Shown piece after piece: positions 1 to 7,879 of a stretch of DNA of 14,714 bases. The stretch lies in assembly GCA_937927665.1 (NCBI GenBank), contig CALBRY010000439.1:1-14714 (forward strand). Direction: 5' to 3'. The notes below the pieces were generated by a model. That model saw only the letters and a list, made by a program, of their open reading frames with translations. It did not search any database and was not told the DNA's origin. Position 1 is the first letter of the stretch. Every line of letters starts with the position of its first letter. The position numbers were made by a program, and so were the translations under genes. This DNA is from an uncultured Chloroflexota bacterium. GTDB taxonomy: Bacteria > Chloroflexota > Anaerolineae > Aggregatilineales > Phototrophicaceae.

Positions 1-3000
1 AACGATGTTCAGGTTGATCAGCGTTGCGTTGCCAACTTCTGCCAAATACGTAATCACGCGTCCGTCTGCCACGATAATTCGGCAGTAGGTATCACCGCGC
101 ACGTTGTTGAGCAGAATATTGCCGCGTCCGCCGCTTCCGGTCAGCGCACCATTCGAGCGTGCAAGCAGGTTATCGCACAGGAATGTTTGTGCCGGAACGA
201 TTGTCGCTGTCGGACCGGGGATCGATGTCGGGGGTTCAGGTTCAACTTCGCCCACCGTAATCGTGGCTTCCGCACCCGCCGCGCTGGAGATGCCGCCATC
301 GGCAGTGACAACACTGGTCAGGTTGACGAGTTCGCCATCCGCCGCGCCGTTTGCAATAACTGTGACTTCGACAGTGCACGAACTTGCACCCGCCGCGAGA
401 GTACCGCCTGTGAGCGTCAGCGTATCGGCGTCGGTCTTTTCCGCCGTGCCACCGCATGTGCTGACGACCGCCGCCGCTGTGAATTCCAACCCTAACGGCA
501 GATCATCGGTGAATGCTAGTCCGGTCAGCGCCGGGTTGCCAAGCGGGTTGGTGATCGTGATGGTTAGGACGCTCGGCTCACCGACGACGATCGCATCCGG
601 TACGAATACTTTCGCGATGCTCAGGTTTGCCGGATTGCCAACCGTAAATCCTGCGATTTCTGCGTAATCATCACCTACGCCGTCATTCGGCGTCGAATCC
701 GGGTCAAACGTCGCGCTTGCGGTGACTTGCGCCGCGTTCGCTGCGATGTCGCCCGCTGAAGTAACCTGAACGGTGATTGTGACGATAATCGGCGTGCCAA
801 CAGTGACCGCGGCGAAGTTACAGGTAACATCCTGACCCGCTGGTGTGCATTCTGCCGGGGTGACATTCGTAATCGTCAAGCCGACAGGAACACTATCAAA
901 TACGGTGACGGTTGCTGCCGCATCAGGTCCGGCGTTTGTGAGCGTGATCACATAATCGAACGTGTCGCCGAAATTCGCGGTTGCCGCACCCGTCTTGGTG
1001 AGCGAAAGATCCGCCGCTGCGGCAACGGTTAAGCCCGCCGCTGTCGCATAATCATCGCCTGTGTTGTCATTCGGGGTCGAATCCGGGTCTTCAACGCCGC
1101 TTGCCGTGACCTGTGCATTCGCATCGCCAATCGTGCCCGTCGCGTTGATCGTCGCCGCGATATCGATGGCGTAGATCGGAGTCACACTGTCGCCAACCGC
1201 GACATTCGCAAAGGTGCAGGTAACCACCTGACCGACAAATCCGCATCCTGCCGGGGTTACGCCCGTAATGCTCATTCCTGCGGGAATGTTGGAGACGACG
1301 GTCACGTTCGGCGCGGCGATCGGTCCCAGATTGAACAGGTTAACCGTGTAGGTGCGCGCTGTGCCGTAGTCCGTCCCTCCCGCCGAAGTCATCGTCACCT
1401 GAAGATCGGCTTCGCCAATCGTCAGACCATTTGCCGTGGCGAAATCATCGCCCGTGCCGTCGTTCGGTGTGGAGTCGGGATCGGCGGTTCCGCTGGCGGT
1501 CACCTGCGCGGTGTTCGCCGCGATGATGCCTTCCGCTCCCGCCGTTGTGGTGATCGTGATGGTGTACACGGGAACGCCCACGCCGCCAACCGCGACACTC
1601 GCAAAGGTGCAGGTGACCGTCTGACCCGCGAACGCGCATTCCGGCGCCGGGGTGACGTTGGTGATCGTCAGACCGTTCGGGACATTATCAACCACCGTCA
1701 CATTTGTGGCGGCATCCGGTCCTTCGTTATAGATATTGATCGTATACGTTACGGTATCGCCGGGGGCAAGCTGAGGCGCGGGACTGCCTACTACCACAGG
1801 CGCGCCGCCCGATGTCGAAACCGTCTTGCTCAGCGAAAGATCTGCCGATGTTGCCGGAACGGTGATGTACAGCACACTCGGATCGTGATCGCTCGTCTGA
1901 TCGGCAAATTCGGCGTTGATGTGAACCGCGTCATATGCGGGGCTGAATGCCGCCGAAATATGTTCGCTGAACACGATTTGATCGAGCGTCTGCGAGTTAC
2001 CTTCAAAGACATAGCCGTAGCGTTCGCTTGCTGTGCCGACCAATACTTCAGATGCCGTGTACATGCGTGTTGGGCTTGAGCCTTCGAGCAGGTTCACCGG
2101 GTTTGAGTACCAGAAGTCGTTCAGGTCGCCCGCAACAACCACATTCACGTTGGGATCGCATGCGTAGAGACTATCGACAAAGGAGCGAACGATCTGCGCT
2201 TGTTGGATACGCTGCGTTTCGCTGCTCAAAATCGGCGGCTGCACCGAACCAAACAGACCGTTATCGCCACCCTTCGAATTCCAGTGATTGTTGATGATAA
2301 AGAACGCGCGACCATTGACGAAGAACTGCGCGACCAGCGGCTTACGACTGGCGCTGAACGCCGGGTTTGTCGGGTCGATGCGACCATACGCATAGTTCAT
2401 CGATGGAACGCCGCTCGTGCAGACGACACTGGTCGAATCGGTGGATCCGCCCGCCGCGCCGCTCGCAAGCGTAATTCCGCGATCGGTGCGGTACAGCGTG
2501 CCAACGCGGATGTTTCCGCCCGGTGCGCCGCCATCCGCATCATCAACCGGGTTGATCTGAACGTAGGAGTAGGTAGGTCCGCCCGCCGCTTGAATCGCTG
2601 TGATCAGCATACTAAACGTGGTGGTTGCATCTACGGTGCTGTTGTTTGTTTCGCCGTTGTTATCCTGCGCTTCTTGAATCAGGAGAATATCCGGCGAATG
2701 CAAATTGTTCACAATGCGATCGGCATGGGCGGCGAACGTCGCATCACCCGGATCGAGATTTTCAACGTTGTAGGTAGCGATCGTGTAGCCGCTGCCGCCG
2801 CCAACATACGGCGTTACTTCGCGTGTGACTGTGCTGGATGTGTCTGCTGCTGGTGCGGCAGCGCTCAACACCATCTCAAAGACGTTGAAGCTGTAATGCA
2901 TCATCCCGTATGCCGCGCCGGGGAATGTCGTTCCGACACTGACGAGCGGTAGATCCGTCAAGCCAAGCGCCAACAGCGCATGGTTATCGAACTGGACGCG

Positions 3001-4689
3001 CTCGGGATTGTAGTCCGTTGGCTGCACGGTGACACCACCGCGCGCATTGCTGCTCGTCGCCCATGAACCGTTATTCGGAACGACCCAGATTTCACGCGTG
3101 CTGCCGAACAATGCTGTTGGACCCACGACCCGCCCATTCACCACACAGACGCGCATGGCTTCAAGCGATTCGTAGAAGTCGATACCATCGGTTGCCGGAT
3201 CAAAGCTTGTAAAGCCGTCATCTTCGATCACTTCGGTTGGCGGGATGCGCGTACTGGTGCCGCATGTGCCGCTGTTTCCGATTTCGACCGCGCCGGGGAG
3301 CGGATTACCGGTTGATACTTTGACGATGCTCGGGTTTACGAGTTCGGTGACGTTTAGACCACCCGAGAAGCCAAACTCGTCAACTGTGCCCGTCACTTGC
3401 ACACGATCACCGACGTTGACGACGCTCAAAGCATTCGTCGCATTGGTATAGACGAAAATCGCATCCGATGTGGCGATATTTCCGTCGCCTGTTTCATCCT
3501 GAAGGAAGAATCCGGTGCTGTTGTAATACCCGGTGACGACGCCCAACACGGTCACAGTCGAGCCGTCGTAGCTCGATGCATGCCCCGCACCTTGAACTTC
3601 AGGGATCGTCAGTAGGGGAGTCACAGAAACTGCGATATTGCACGTCGCGGTTTGCGGGCTGGCGTCATTGTTGCTAAACGTAAGCTGCAAATTGTAGTTA
3701 CCCGTGCCCACGCTTCCCGCGACATTCAAGACGGCGGTGAGGTTTCCACCGGGAGAACCTGCCGGAACAATGCTGTCGAGCGTAATGCCCGCTGCTGCGC
3801 CGCTGGTGATCAATGCGCCTGTGACTGTGCCATCAGGATCGGTGGCGCTGACGTTGACACTGCCGCCCGTTCCTGTTGTGAACGATGCAGACACGGGACA
3901 CGTAGCCGCGACGGGTTGATTGACCGCGCCGCCGCCCGGCGTAATCGAAACATCATCGATCGCCGCACCGTCATCAGCGCCGCCGGCATTGAAGTCACTC
4001 CAGCGAATCCAGAATGTCGTACCGTTGGCGATGTTTAGCCCGGTGATGGTGCTGCTGATATTTTGAAATGCGCTGTTGCCGTTCACCGCGCCGGTGGTGC
4101 CACCGGAAGTCTCGGAATAGTCAAGCGAATTAAAATCCGTCCACGTCCCGTTGTTGAGCGAGGTCGCATTCGTGCTGTACTGGAAGTCAAGCCGATCTTC
4201 ACGTGAAACCGTGCCGTAACGCCAGACTTCGCCGCGATAATTGATTGCCAGCTCGGCGACGGTGCTGCCCGTATTGTTGACGAATGCTGCGCCAAACAGC
4301 GGAATCAGCGTACCGGATTGCAGTCCGCCAATCGCGCGATCGGTTGCGGCGCCGGTTCCGAAACTGTACGTATCGCCGGTATTTGAACTGCCATCGCCAG
4401 CGGCATACTGCTCATTATCACGAGCGCCGCCCCCGGTTTCGATCAAGCACCAGCCGGGTGGAAACAGCGTGTTTGTGATTCCCGATGTCGCCAGTGTATC
4501 GAAATTCTGTGTGTAGGCGCCAGAAAGGCTGATCGGTAGGATGCTGGCGCAGTCGGTTGTTTGTGCGCTTGCGCTCGGCACGACTGCGGCACTAATGGCA
4601 ATGACTGCCATCAGTATGAAAAGTGCGCTCAGGCGCGGAAAAACCCCTTTGCGCCGGCGCGGAATAGATGATGTGTGTGGTTGTGACAT
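1..4689 (-). CDS. Large secreted ExeM/NucH-like endonuclease with DUF11 repeats (C-terminus outside window)
   Basis: The frame stays open from the ATG at 4689 to the left edge, giving 1563 codons with no stop, so the C-terminus is missing. A GAGG Shine-Dalgarno lies 7 nt before the ATG. Residues 1-42 are a signal peptide (RRRK, hydrophobic core, then ASA before Gln43). Residues about 48-250 are a beta-rich domain often found at the N-terminus of such proteins. From residue 357 there is an OB-fold-like domain of the kind attached to extracellular nucleases. Residues 635-942 form an endonuclease/exonuclease/phosphatase domain with YNVEN (about 640-644), the metal-binding Glu673 in IQEAQD, His802 in NNHWNSKGG, Asp855/Asn857 in GDLND and His935 in SDHDPS. 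All expected catalytic positions are present, so it is probably active on nucleic acid or phosphodiesters outside the cell. Four DUF11-like repeats follow, then a Pro-rich linker (EPEPPTSIPGP). The nuclease role is inferred from family; scavenging DNA phosphate or biofilm DNA is a guess. It is transcribed in the same direction as the ccm operon but separated from it by a terminator. Confidence 0.85.
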   Translation of the reverse strand, partial: MSQPHTSSIPRRRKGVFPRLSALFILMAVIAISAAVVPSASAQTTDCASILPISLSGAYTQNFDTLATSGITNTLFPPGWCLIETGGGARDNEQYAAGDGSSNTGDTYSFGTGAATDRAIGGLQSGTLIPLFGAAFVNNTGSTVAELAINYRGEVWRYGTVSREDRLDFQYSTNATSLNNGTWTDFNSLDYSETSGGTTGAVNGNSAFQNISSTITGLNIANGTTFWIRWSDFNAGGADDGAAIDDVSITPGGGAVNQPVAATCPVSASFTTGTGGSVNVSATDPDGTVTGALITSGAAAGITLDSIVPAGSPGGNLTAVLNVAGSVGTGNYNLQLTFSNNDASPQTATCNIAVSVTPLLTIPEVQGAGHASSYDGSTVTVLGVVTGYYNSTGFFLQDETGDGNIATSDAIFVYTNATNALSVVNVGDRVQVTGTVDEFGFSGGLNVTELVNPSIVKVSTGNPLPGAVEIGNSGTCGTSTRIPPTEVIEDDGFTSFDPATDGIDFYESLEAMRVCVVNGRVVGPTALFGSTREIWVVPNNGSWATSSNARGGVTVQPTDYNPERVQFDNHALLALGLTDLPLVSVGTTFPGAAYGMMHYSFNVFEMVLSAAAPAADTSSTVTREVTPYVGGGSGYTIATYNVENLDPGDATFAAHADRIVNNLHSPDILLIQEAQDNNGETNNSTVDATTTFSMLITAIQAAGGPTYSYVQINPVDDADGGAPGGNIRVGTLYRTDRGITLASGAAGGSTDSTSVVCTSGVPSMNYAYGRIDPTNPAFSASRKPLVAQFFVNGRAFFIINNHWNSKGGDNGLFGSVQPPILSSETQRIQQAQIVRSFVDSLYACDPNVNVVVAGDLNDFWYSNPVNLLEGSSPTRMYTASEVLVGTASERYGYVFEGNSQTLDQIVFSEHISAAFSPAYDAVHINAEFADQTSDHDPSVLYITVPATSADLSLSKTVSTSGGAPVVVGSPAPQLAPGDTVTYTINIYNEGPDAATNVTVVDNVPNGLTITNVTPAPECAFAGQTVTCTFASVAVGGVGVPVYTITITTTAGAEGIIAANTAQVTASGTADPDSTPNDGTGDDFATANGLTIGEADLQVTMTSAGGTDYGTARTYTVNLFNLGPIAAPNVTVVSNIPAGMSITGVTPAGCGFVGQVVTCTFANVAVGDSVTPIYAIDIAATINATGTIGDANAQVTASGVEDPDSTPNDNTGDDYATAAGLTVAAAADLSLTKTGAATANFGDTFDYVITLTNAGPDAAATVTVFDSVPVGLTITNVTPAECTPAGQDVTCNFAAVTVGTPIIVTITVQVTSAGDIAANAAQVTASATFDPDSTPNDGVGDDYAEIAGFTVGNPANLSIAKVFVPDAIVVGEPSVLTITITNPLGNPALTGLAFTDDLPLGLEFTAAAVVSTCGGTAEKTDADTLTLTGGTLAAGASSCTVEVTVIANGAADGELVNLTSVVTADGGISSAAGAEATITVGEVEPEPPTSIPGPTATIVPAQTFLCDNLLARSNGALTGSGGRGNILLNNVRGDTYCRIIVADGRVITYLAEVGNATLINLNIV
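244..1845 (-). repeat. Four tandem DUF11-like repeats within the secreted nuclease
   Basis: At protein level the unit is ADLSLxK, a T-Y-T-I-x-N-x-GP core, V-P-x-G-L/M-x-I-T-x-V-TPA, a Cys-containing VTCxF strand and an NxAQVTAS strand. It recurs at residues 949-1092, 1093-1225 and 1226-1351. The first three units end in an Asp-rich joint, DPDSTPND followed by GDD(F/Y)A, near nucleotides 1460, 1070 and 690. A fourth, more diverged unit starts at residue 1352 (NLSIAKVF). Each unit keeps a Cys pair, probably a disulfide. Such repeats usually form stalks that hold catalytic or adhesive domains away from the cell surface. The DNA copies are clearly diverged, so slippage looks old. Confidence 0.8.
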
Positions 4690-4704
4690 GAACAATCCTC
4701 AGTG

Positions 4705-4720
4705 ACTCACTCATGTGAGT
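4705..4720. repeat. Small inverted repeat in the leader of the nuclease gene
   Basis: ACTCAC-TCAT-GTGAGT forms a perfect 6-bp stem with a 4-nt loop about 16 nt upstream of the nuclease ATG and just before its Shine-Dalgarno. It could be a leader hairpin or a small operator. Nothing else supports a function. Confidence 0.35.
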
Positions 4721-4838
4721 GGAGAGTGGCGCACAGGGCGCGCAGAGGCAAGTTTAGGGGCAAGAGCCTTAAGTGCCCAACAATTTTGCATATTTTATCC
4801 AAACGCGCAAGAAACCTGTGGATCATGCGATCCATACA

Positions 4839-4872
4839 TTAAAAGGATCGTCCGAATGGGCGATCCTTTTAA
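4839..4872 (-). terminator. Bidirectional hairpin terminator after ccmD
   Basis: A perfect 12-bp stem (TTAAAAGGATCG paired with CGATCCTTTTAA) encloses a 10-nt loop. Read on either strand the stem ends in TTTT. It lies about 38 nt past the ccmD stop, which fits the end of the ccm operon and insulates the nuclease gene that follows in the same direction. The run of T is short, so termination may be partial. A second small hairpin, TGGATC-ATGC-GATCCA, sits beside it at 4819-4834. The rest of the 4690-4909 gap holds no gene; an AT-rich stretch near 4782-4798 could contain the nuclease promoter, but no convincing -35/-10 pair was found. Confidence 0.75.
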
Positions 4873-4909
4873 GATCACTTCTTTAAGCCTACGTTGATGC
4901 AGTATCTCG

Positions 4910-5050
4910 CTAGTCGCTCTTGAGATTTTCGAGCGTGCTGATCAGCTTGCTCGATTGACGGAAACGCAGCAGCAGCGATGCAGAGTAGCCGAACAGAATT
5001 GTAATCGTGATCGCTATCCCCAACAGCAGGTATGAATCGGTGTCTGGCAT
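4910..5050 (-). CDS. ccmD: CcmD-like small membrane protein of cytochrome c maturation
   Basis: This is a 46-residue protein with one membrane helix (about residues 7-28, LLLGIAITITILFGYSASLL) followed by a basic, then amphipathic tail. Size, topology and position directly after ccmC match CcmD, the small protein that helps release holo-CcmE from the CcmABCD complex. The ATG at 5050 is chosen because AGGAGAG stands 8 nt before it and the protein then starts just ahead of the membrane helix; a longer in-frame start at 5119 would run into the end of ccmC. The gap to ccmC is 22 nt. CcmD proteins are poorly conserved, so the call rests on context and topology. It is the last gene of the operon. 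Confidence 0.75.
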   Translation of the reverse strand: MPDTDSYLLLGIAITITILFGYSASLLLRFRQSSKLISTLENLKSD

Positions 5051-5058
5051 GAGCTTAT

Positions 5059-5065
5059 CTCTCCT
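5059..5065 (-). promoter_or_regulatory. Ribosome binding site of ccmD
   Basis: AGGAGAG on the minus strand with 8-nt spacing to the ATG at 5050. It decides between this start and the upstream in-frame start inside ccmC. Confidence 0.7.
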
Positions 5066-5072
5066 GATGAGT

Positions 5073-5834
5073 TTAGAGTTCGGCGCGCAGCTGGTTTGCA
5101 CGTTCGGCGCGATTTTCAAGGCGGATCCGCCACCACATGAGCGCCGGGGCGATCAAGCAGCTCCAAACAAAGCTGTTGATACCCAGCGCCGATGTCATGC
5201 CGCTGGTCATCGCAAAGCCGCCTTCGGCGTTCTGCGGGCTGCCGCCGATCACCGTCGGGTGAATGGTGTCGGGACGGATGCGGATAATCACGAAGGTGAA
5301 GACCACCGTACCGAATGCCAGAATGCCATAGACTGCCGCCATCGCCCGCTTCTTATCCGGGTTTTCGATTGCGCCGCGCAGCATCAGATATGCCGCATAA
5401 GTCAGCACCATGATCGCGGCGGAGGTCAGACGCGGATCCCATGTCCACCATGTATTCCAGATTGGGCGCGCCCATACCATGCCCGTGAACAGGGTGATCA
5501 ACGAAAGGAAAAAGCCGACTTCGACCCCTGCCAGCGCCAGATGATCCCAGCGCGCACTCCGTGTTCTAAGATAGGCAATGCCGCCGATAACCGCTCCTGC
5601 GAACGCGACCGAGCAGGCGCTGAACGCTGCGACATGGAAGTAGAAAATGCGCTGAACGTTGCCTTGAGTCACGTCTGTACCTGCGGCAATGAGCCCGAAG
5701 TAAGCGCCGACCGCAAACCCCGCGATCGCCACCATGGTGAGCAGACGCAGCACCAGAGATGCGCGTGACGAAGTGGCGCTTGATGCGCTTTGTCCCGCCG
5801 AATCTGGCTGTTCAAGCCGTTGTGCAATGTTCAT
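5073..5834 (-). CDS. ccmC: Heme transporter/chaperone loader CcmC
   Basis: The 253-residue protein has about six membrane helices. It carries the tryptophan-rich heme-handling loop NTWWTWDPRLTS (residues 127-138) and the two conserved flanking histidines, His67 in YFHV and His192 in TIHPT. CcmC presents heme to CcmE in the membrane, and these residues are its known heme-binding set, so it should be functional. The N-terminus has about 25 extra polar, Ser/Ala-rich residues before the first helix. The start ATG has only a distant purine-rich stretch (GGGGG 13 nt upstream), so the exact start is less certain. It lies 22 nt after the cytochrome lipoprotein gene and 22 nt before ccmD. No ccmA or ccmB precedes it, unlike the usual ccmABC order. 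Confidence 0.93.
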   Translation of the reverse strand: MNIAQRLEQPDSAGQSASSATSSRASLVLRLLTMVAIAGFAVGAYFGLIAAGTDVTQGNVQRIFYFHVAAFSACSVAFAGAVIGGIAYLRTRSARWDHLALAGVEVGFFLSLITLFTGMVWARPIWNTWWTWDPRLTSAAIMVLTYAAYLMLRGAIENPDKKRAMAAVYGILAFGTVVFTFVIIRIRPDTIHPTVIGGSPQNAEGGFAMTSGMTSALGINSFVWSCLIAPALMWWRIRLENRAERANQLRAEL

Positions 5835-5856
5835 GATGTTACTCGTACCCCCTAGG

Positions 5857-7443
5857 TTACTTCTGCGAATTCATGAGTTGGCTCAACTGCGCCTTCAACG
5901 CGGCGCGGCGTGTTTCATAATCGCGTGCGCTGACTTTGCCCGCTTTGTGCTGTTCATCAAGATCAGCAATCTGCTCTATCAAGGCAGTGATCGCTGGTTT
6001 ACTGCTGCCGTTCGGCGGGGCGGTTTTCCCGCTCCCTGCTGTCCGCTCACGCAGCGCGAGGGCACCCGCGATCAAGAGCGCGGAGATGCCTGCACCGATC
6101 AACACATAGGCGATCGGGCTGGCGGTAGAACCCGTCTCTGTAGTGGATGTGATAATGCCCGCAGGGGTGCCGCTCACGCTGTAGGTGAACGCACTGCCCG
6201 CCTCACGGGAAATTGTGCCGCCATAGCTCTGCATCGTGCCGCTTCCGGTCGAAACAGGACCCATATCGCTGAGTCCTTCGCCGCTGATCGTCAGCCCATC
6301 TGTGCCGAGAATTGCGTCGAATGCGCCTTCCGTGCGGTAATCAAAGCTCTGCGTGATGCTCATGCCGCTGGTGTAGGGCATCGTGTAGGCGACGTGCATT
6401 AGATGTTCGCGCCCCGGCATCACCGGACGTGTGTCATAGGTGACTGCGCCATCAGTGGACATGCCATAGCGACTGCTCATCGGTGTGCCGAACTGCGCCC
6501 CATCTGGAACGCGCACGCGCACCGACTCGCCCGCATCAACATCAAGAAATGCCCGATCCGACGAATTGACCAGCGAAATAATCTGGATTACCTGAAGCGT
6601 GGACTCAAGCACAATGATTTGAACACTGTTCGCGCTCACGGTCAGAACACTGGGATCGCTGGTGGTTTCATAGATGATGATCGGCAGCACAAGCTCCGGC
6701 GCAGCAGGATCAGCGGCGACGATTTCGCTCACATACTGGATGCCGCCATAGGGTGTGGTGATGACATAGCCGTAGGTTGTGTCAAATGGCACACCTTCAA
6801 AGCGATAGTTTCCCTGCGCGTCCGGTAGTGTGGTGAATGTCTCCTCGGTTGATTCCGAAGTGAGGACATGCAGCGTTACTTCCATTCCTTCAGGAACGAC
6901 AGCGTCCGCCGTGCCGTTCGTGATCTGTCCGGTGACGGCTCCCAAAACGCGTACTTCTTCCGTCGCGTTCGGATCAGCCGTCGCAACCACGCCGACTTCG
7001 GCTGCTGGTGCTGCCGCGTCTTCGGTCGCGTCGGGTGACGGGATCATGCCCGTTGCGCGTGCCTGTGACATCATGCGGGCGAAAGTCATCGCCGCCATGA
7101 GTTCTTCTGCCGTAAAGTCATCGGCGAAAGCGGGCATTTGATCGCCCACACCGTTGCTGATGCTGGCAAGAATACGCTCATCGCTGATTTCGGTCAGGTC
7201 GGGGAGTGGCGCGCCTTGTTCTGTACCTTCACCCATTGAACCGTGACATTCGGCGCAGTTTGCGATCCAGAGTTCGCTGCCGAGTGTCATGATGGCTGCA
7301 ATATCACTTTCGCTGCCGCTGCTGCTTGATGCGGGGGGCAGGGTGGCGACGATACGCGGTTCGCCACCCAACCCATCACACGCAGACAATATCAGCGCCG
7401 ACAGCCCGATCAGAAAAGGCGAAATACGCCGAAAATTGATCAT
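5857..7443 (-). CDS. c-type cytochrome lipoprotein with beta domain, membrane helix and CcmI-like tail
   Basis: The product has 528 residues from the ATG at 7443. This start gives a lipoprotein signal with lipobox LSAC and Cys22 as the lipid site; a longer in-frame start would bury that signal and overlap the preceding gene. In order: a class I cytochrome c domain (residues about 50-130) with heme motif CAECH (63-67) and likely distal ligand Met103 in QMPAF; an Ala/Pro linker; a carboxypeptidase-regulatory-like beta domain (about 165-255, NYRFEGVPF); a further beta-rich region (about 265-425); one membrane helix (443-464); and a predicted cytoplasmic helical tail (485-525). It was not recognised as a named family. 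A heme-bearing protein inside the ccm operon could be a client, an electron donor for thiol or heme reduction, or a sensor of maturation status. The domain reading is firm for the cytochrome part and tentative for the rest. It lies 10 nt after the ccmI-like gene. Confidence 0.85.
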   Translation of the reverse strand: MINFRRISPFLIGLSALILSACDGLGGEPRIVATLPPASSSSGSESDIAAIMTLGSELWIANCAECHGSMGEGTEQGAPLPDLTEISDERILASISNGVGDQMPAFADDFTAEELMAAMTFARMMSQARATGMIPSPDATEDAAAPAAEVGVVATADPNATEEVRVLGAVTGQITNGTADAVVPEGMEVTLHVLTSESTEETFTTLPDAQGNYRFEGVPFDTTYGYVITTPYGGIQYVSEIVAADPAAPELVLPIIIYETTSDPSVLTVSANSVQIIVLESTLQVIQIISLVNSSDRAFLDVDAGESVRVRVPDGAQFGTPMSSRYGMSTDGAVTYDTRPVMPGREHLMHVAYTMPYTSGMSITQSFDYRTEGAFDAILGTDGLTISGEGLSDMGPVSTGSGTMQSYGGTISREAGSAFTYSVSGTPAGIITSTTETGSTASPIAYVLIGAGISALLIAGALALRERTAGSGKTAPPNGSSKPAITALIEQIADLDEQHKAGKVSARDYETRRAALKAQLSQLMNSQK

Positions 7444-7453
7444 GGTCGTTCTT

Positions 7454-7879
7454 TTACCGTTCCTGTGCCTGTTCGCGCGCTCGTGTATATGCCGCGATTG
7501 CCTGTTCAACCGGGTCAAGATCGCTCGCGGGAGCAGGGGTAGGCGTAACAACCTGATCCCCACGTTTGCCGCGCTTCCCCTTCTTGGGAGTCCCGCCCGC
7601 TTTTTCGAGTGCTTCGAGCAGGGATGCGCCTTGTTCAACCAAGCGTGTCCGCTCTACCGCATAAGTTTCTGGTGGAATCTTGCCAAGTTGATAATCTTCG
7701 TCTAGGTCGCGCACCATCAACAGGGCGCGCTCGTATGCCGAGGCAAGATTCAGGCGATCCCGTCCTTTATCACCCGCTTCATAATCGACTCCCGCCTTCC
7801 GAATCAGGAAGGGGAGTGCCAACCACGCGACACCCAGCACCAGTAGAAATACTGTGACAACAAAGCCGCCGCCGCTCAT
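7454..7879 (-). CDS. Short CcmI-like cytochrome c biogenesis protein
   Basis: The 141-residue protein has an N-terminal membrane helix (about 6-26) and then a helical hairpin (about 48-92) with the pattern LDEDYQLGKIPPETY and ERTRLVEQ. This resembles the N-terminal part of CcmI/CycH, where a membrane helix leads into a short coiled segment. A Lys/Arg-rich stretch (KKGKRGKRG, about 99-107) and a Pro/Ala linker follow. The large TPR domain that binds apocytochrome in full CcmI is absent, so it is either a split CcmI or only the CcmF/H docking part. The ATG overlaps the ccmG stop as ATGA, which indicates translational coupling. The position between ccmG and a cytochrome gene supports the assignment; similarity alone is modest. 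Confidence 0.65.
   Translation of the reverse strand: MSGGGFVVTVFLLVLGVAWLALPFLIRKAGVDYEAGDKGRDRLNLASAYERALLMVRDLDEDYQLGKIPPETYAVERTRLVEQGASLLEALEKAGGTPKKGKRGKRGDQVVTPTPAPASDLDPVEQAIAAYTRAREQAQER

Noticed and set aside
104..4516. Several plus-strand open frames opposite the large secreted nuclease
   Set aside because: They are antisense to one continuous frame with signal peptide, catalytic motifs and repeats; their translations are low-complexity and lack family features or ribosome sites.
4757..4778. GGGCA/TGCCC inverted repeat as a riboswitch or terminator
   Set aside because: A 5-bp stem with an 11-nt loop and no further conserved elements is within chance expectation.
5007..5768. 253-codon plus-strand frame opposite ccmC and ccmD
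   Set aside because: It mirrors the codon bias of ccmC, which carries all expected conserved residues; the antisense product has no recognisable features.
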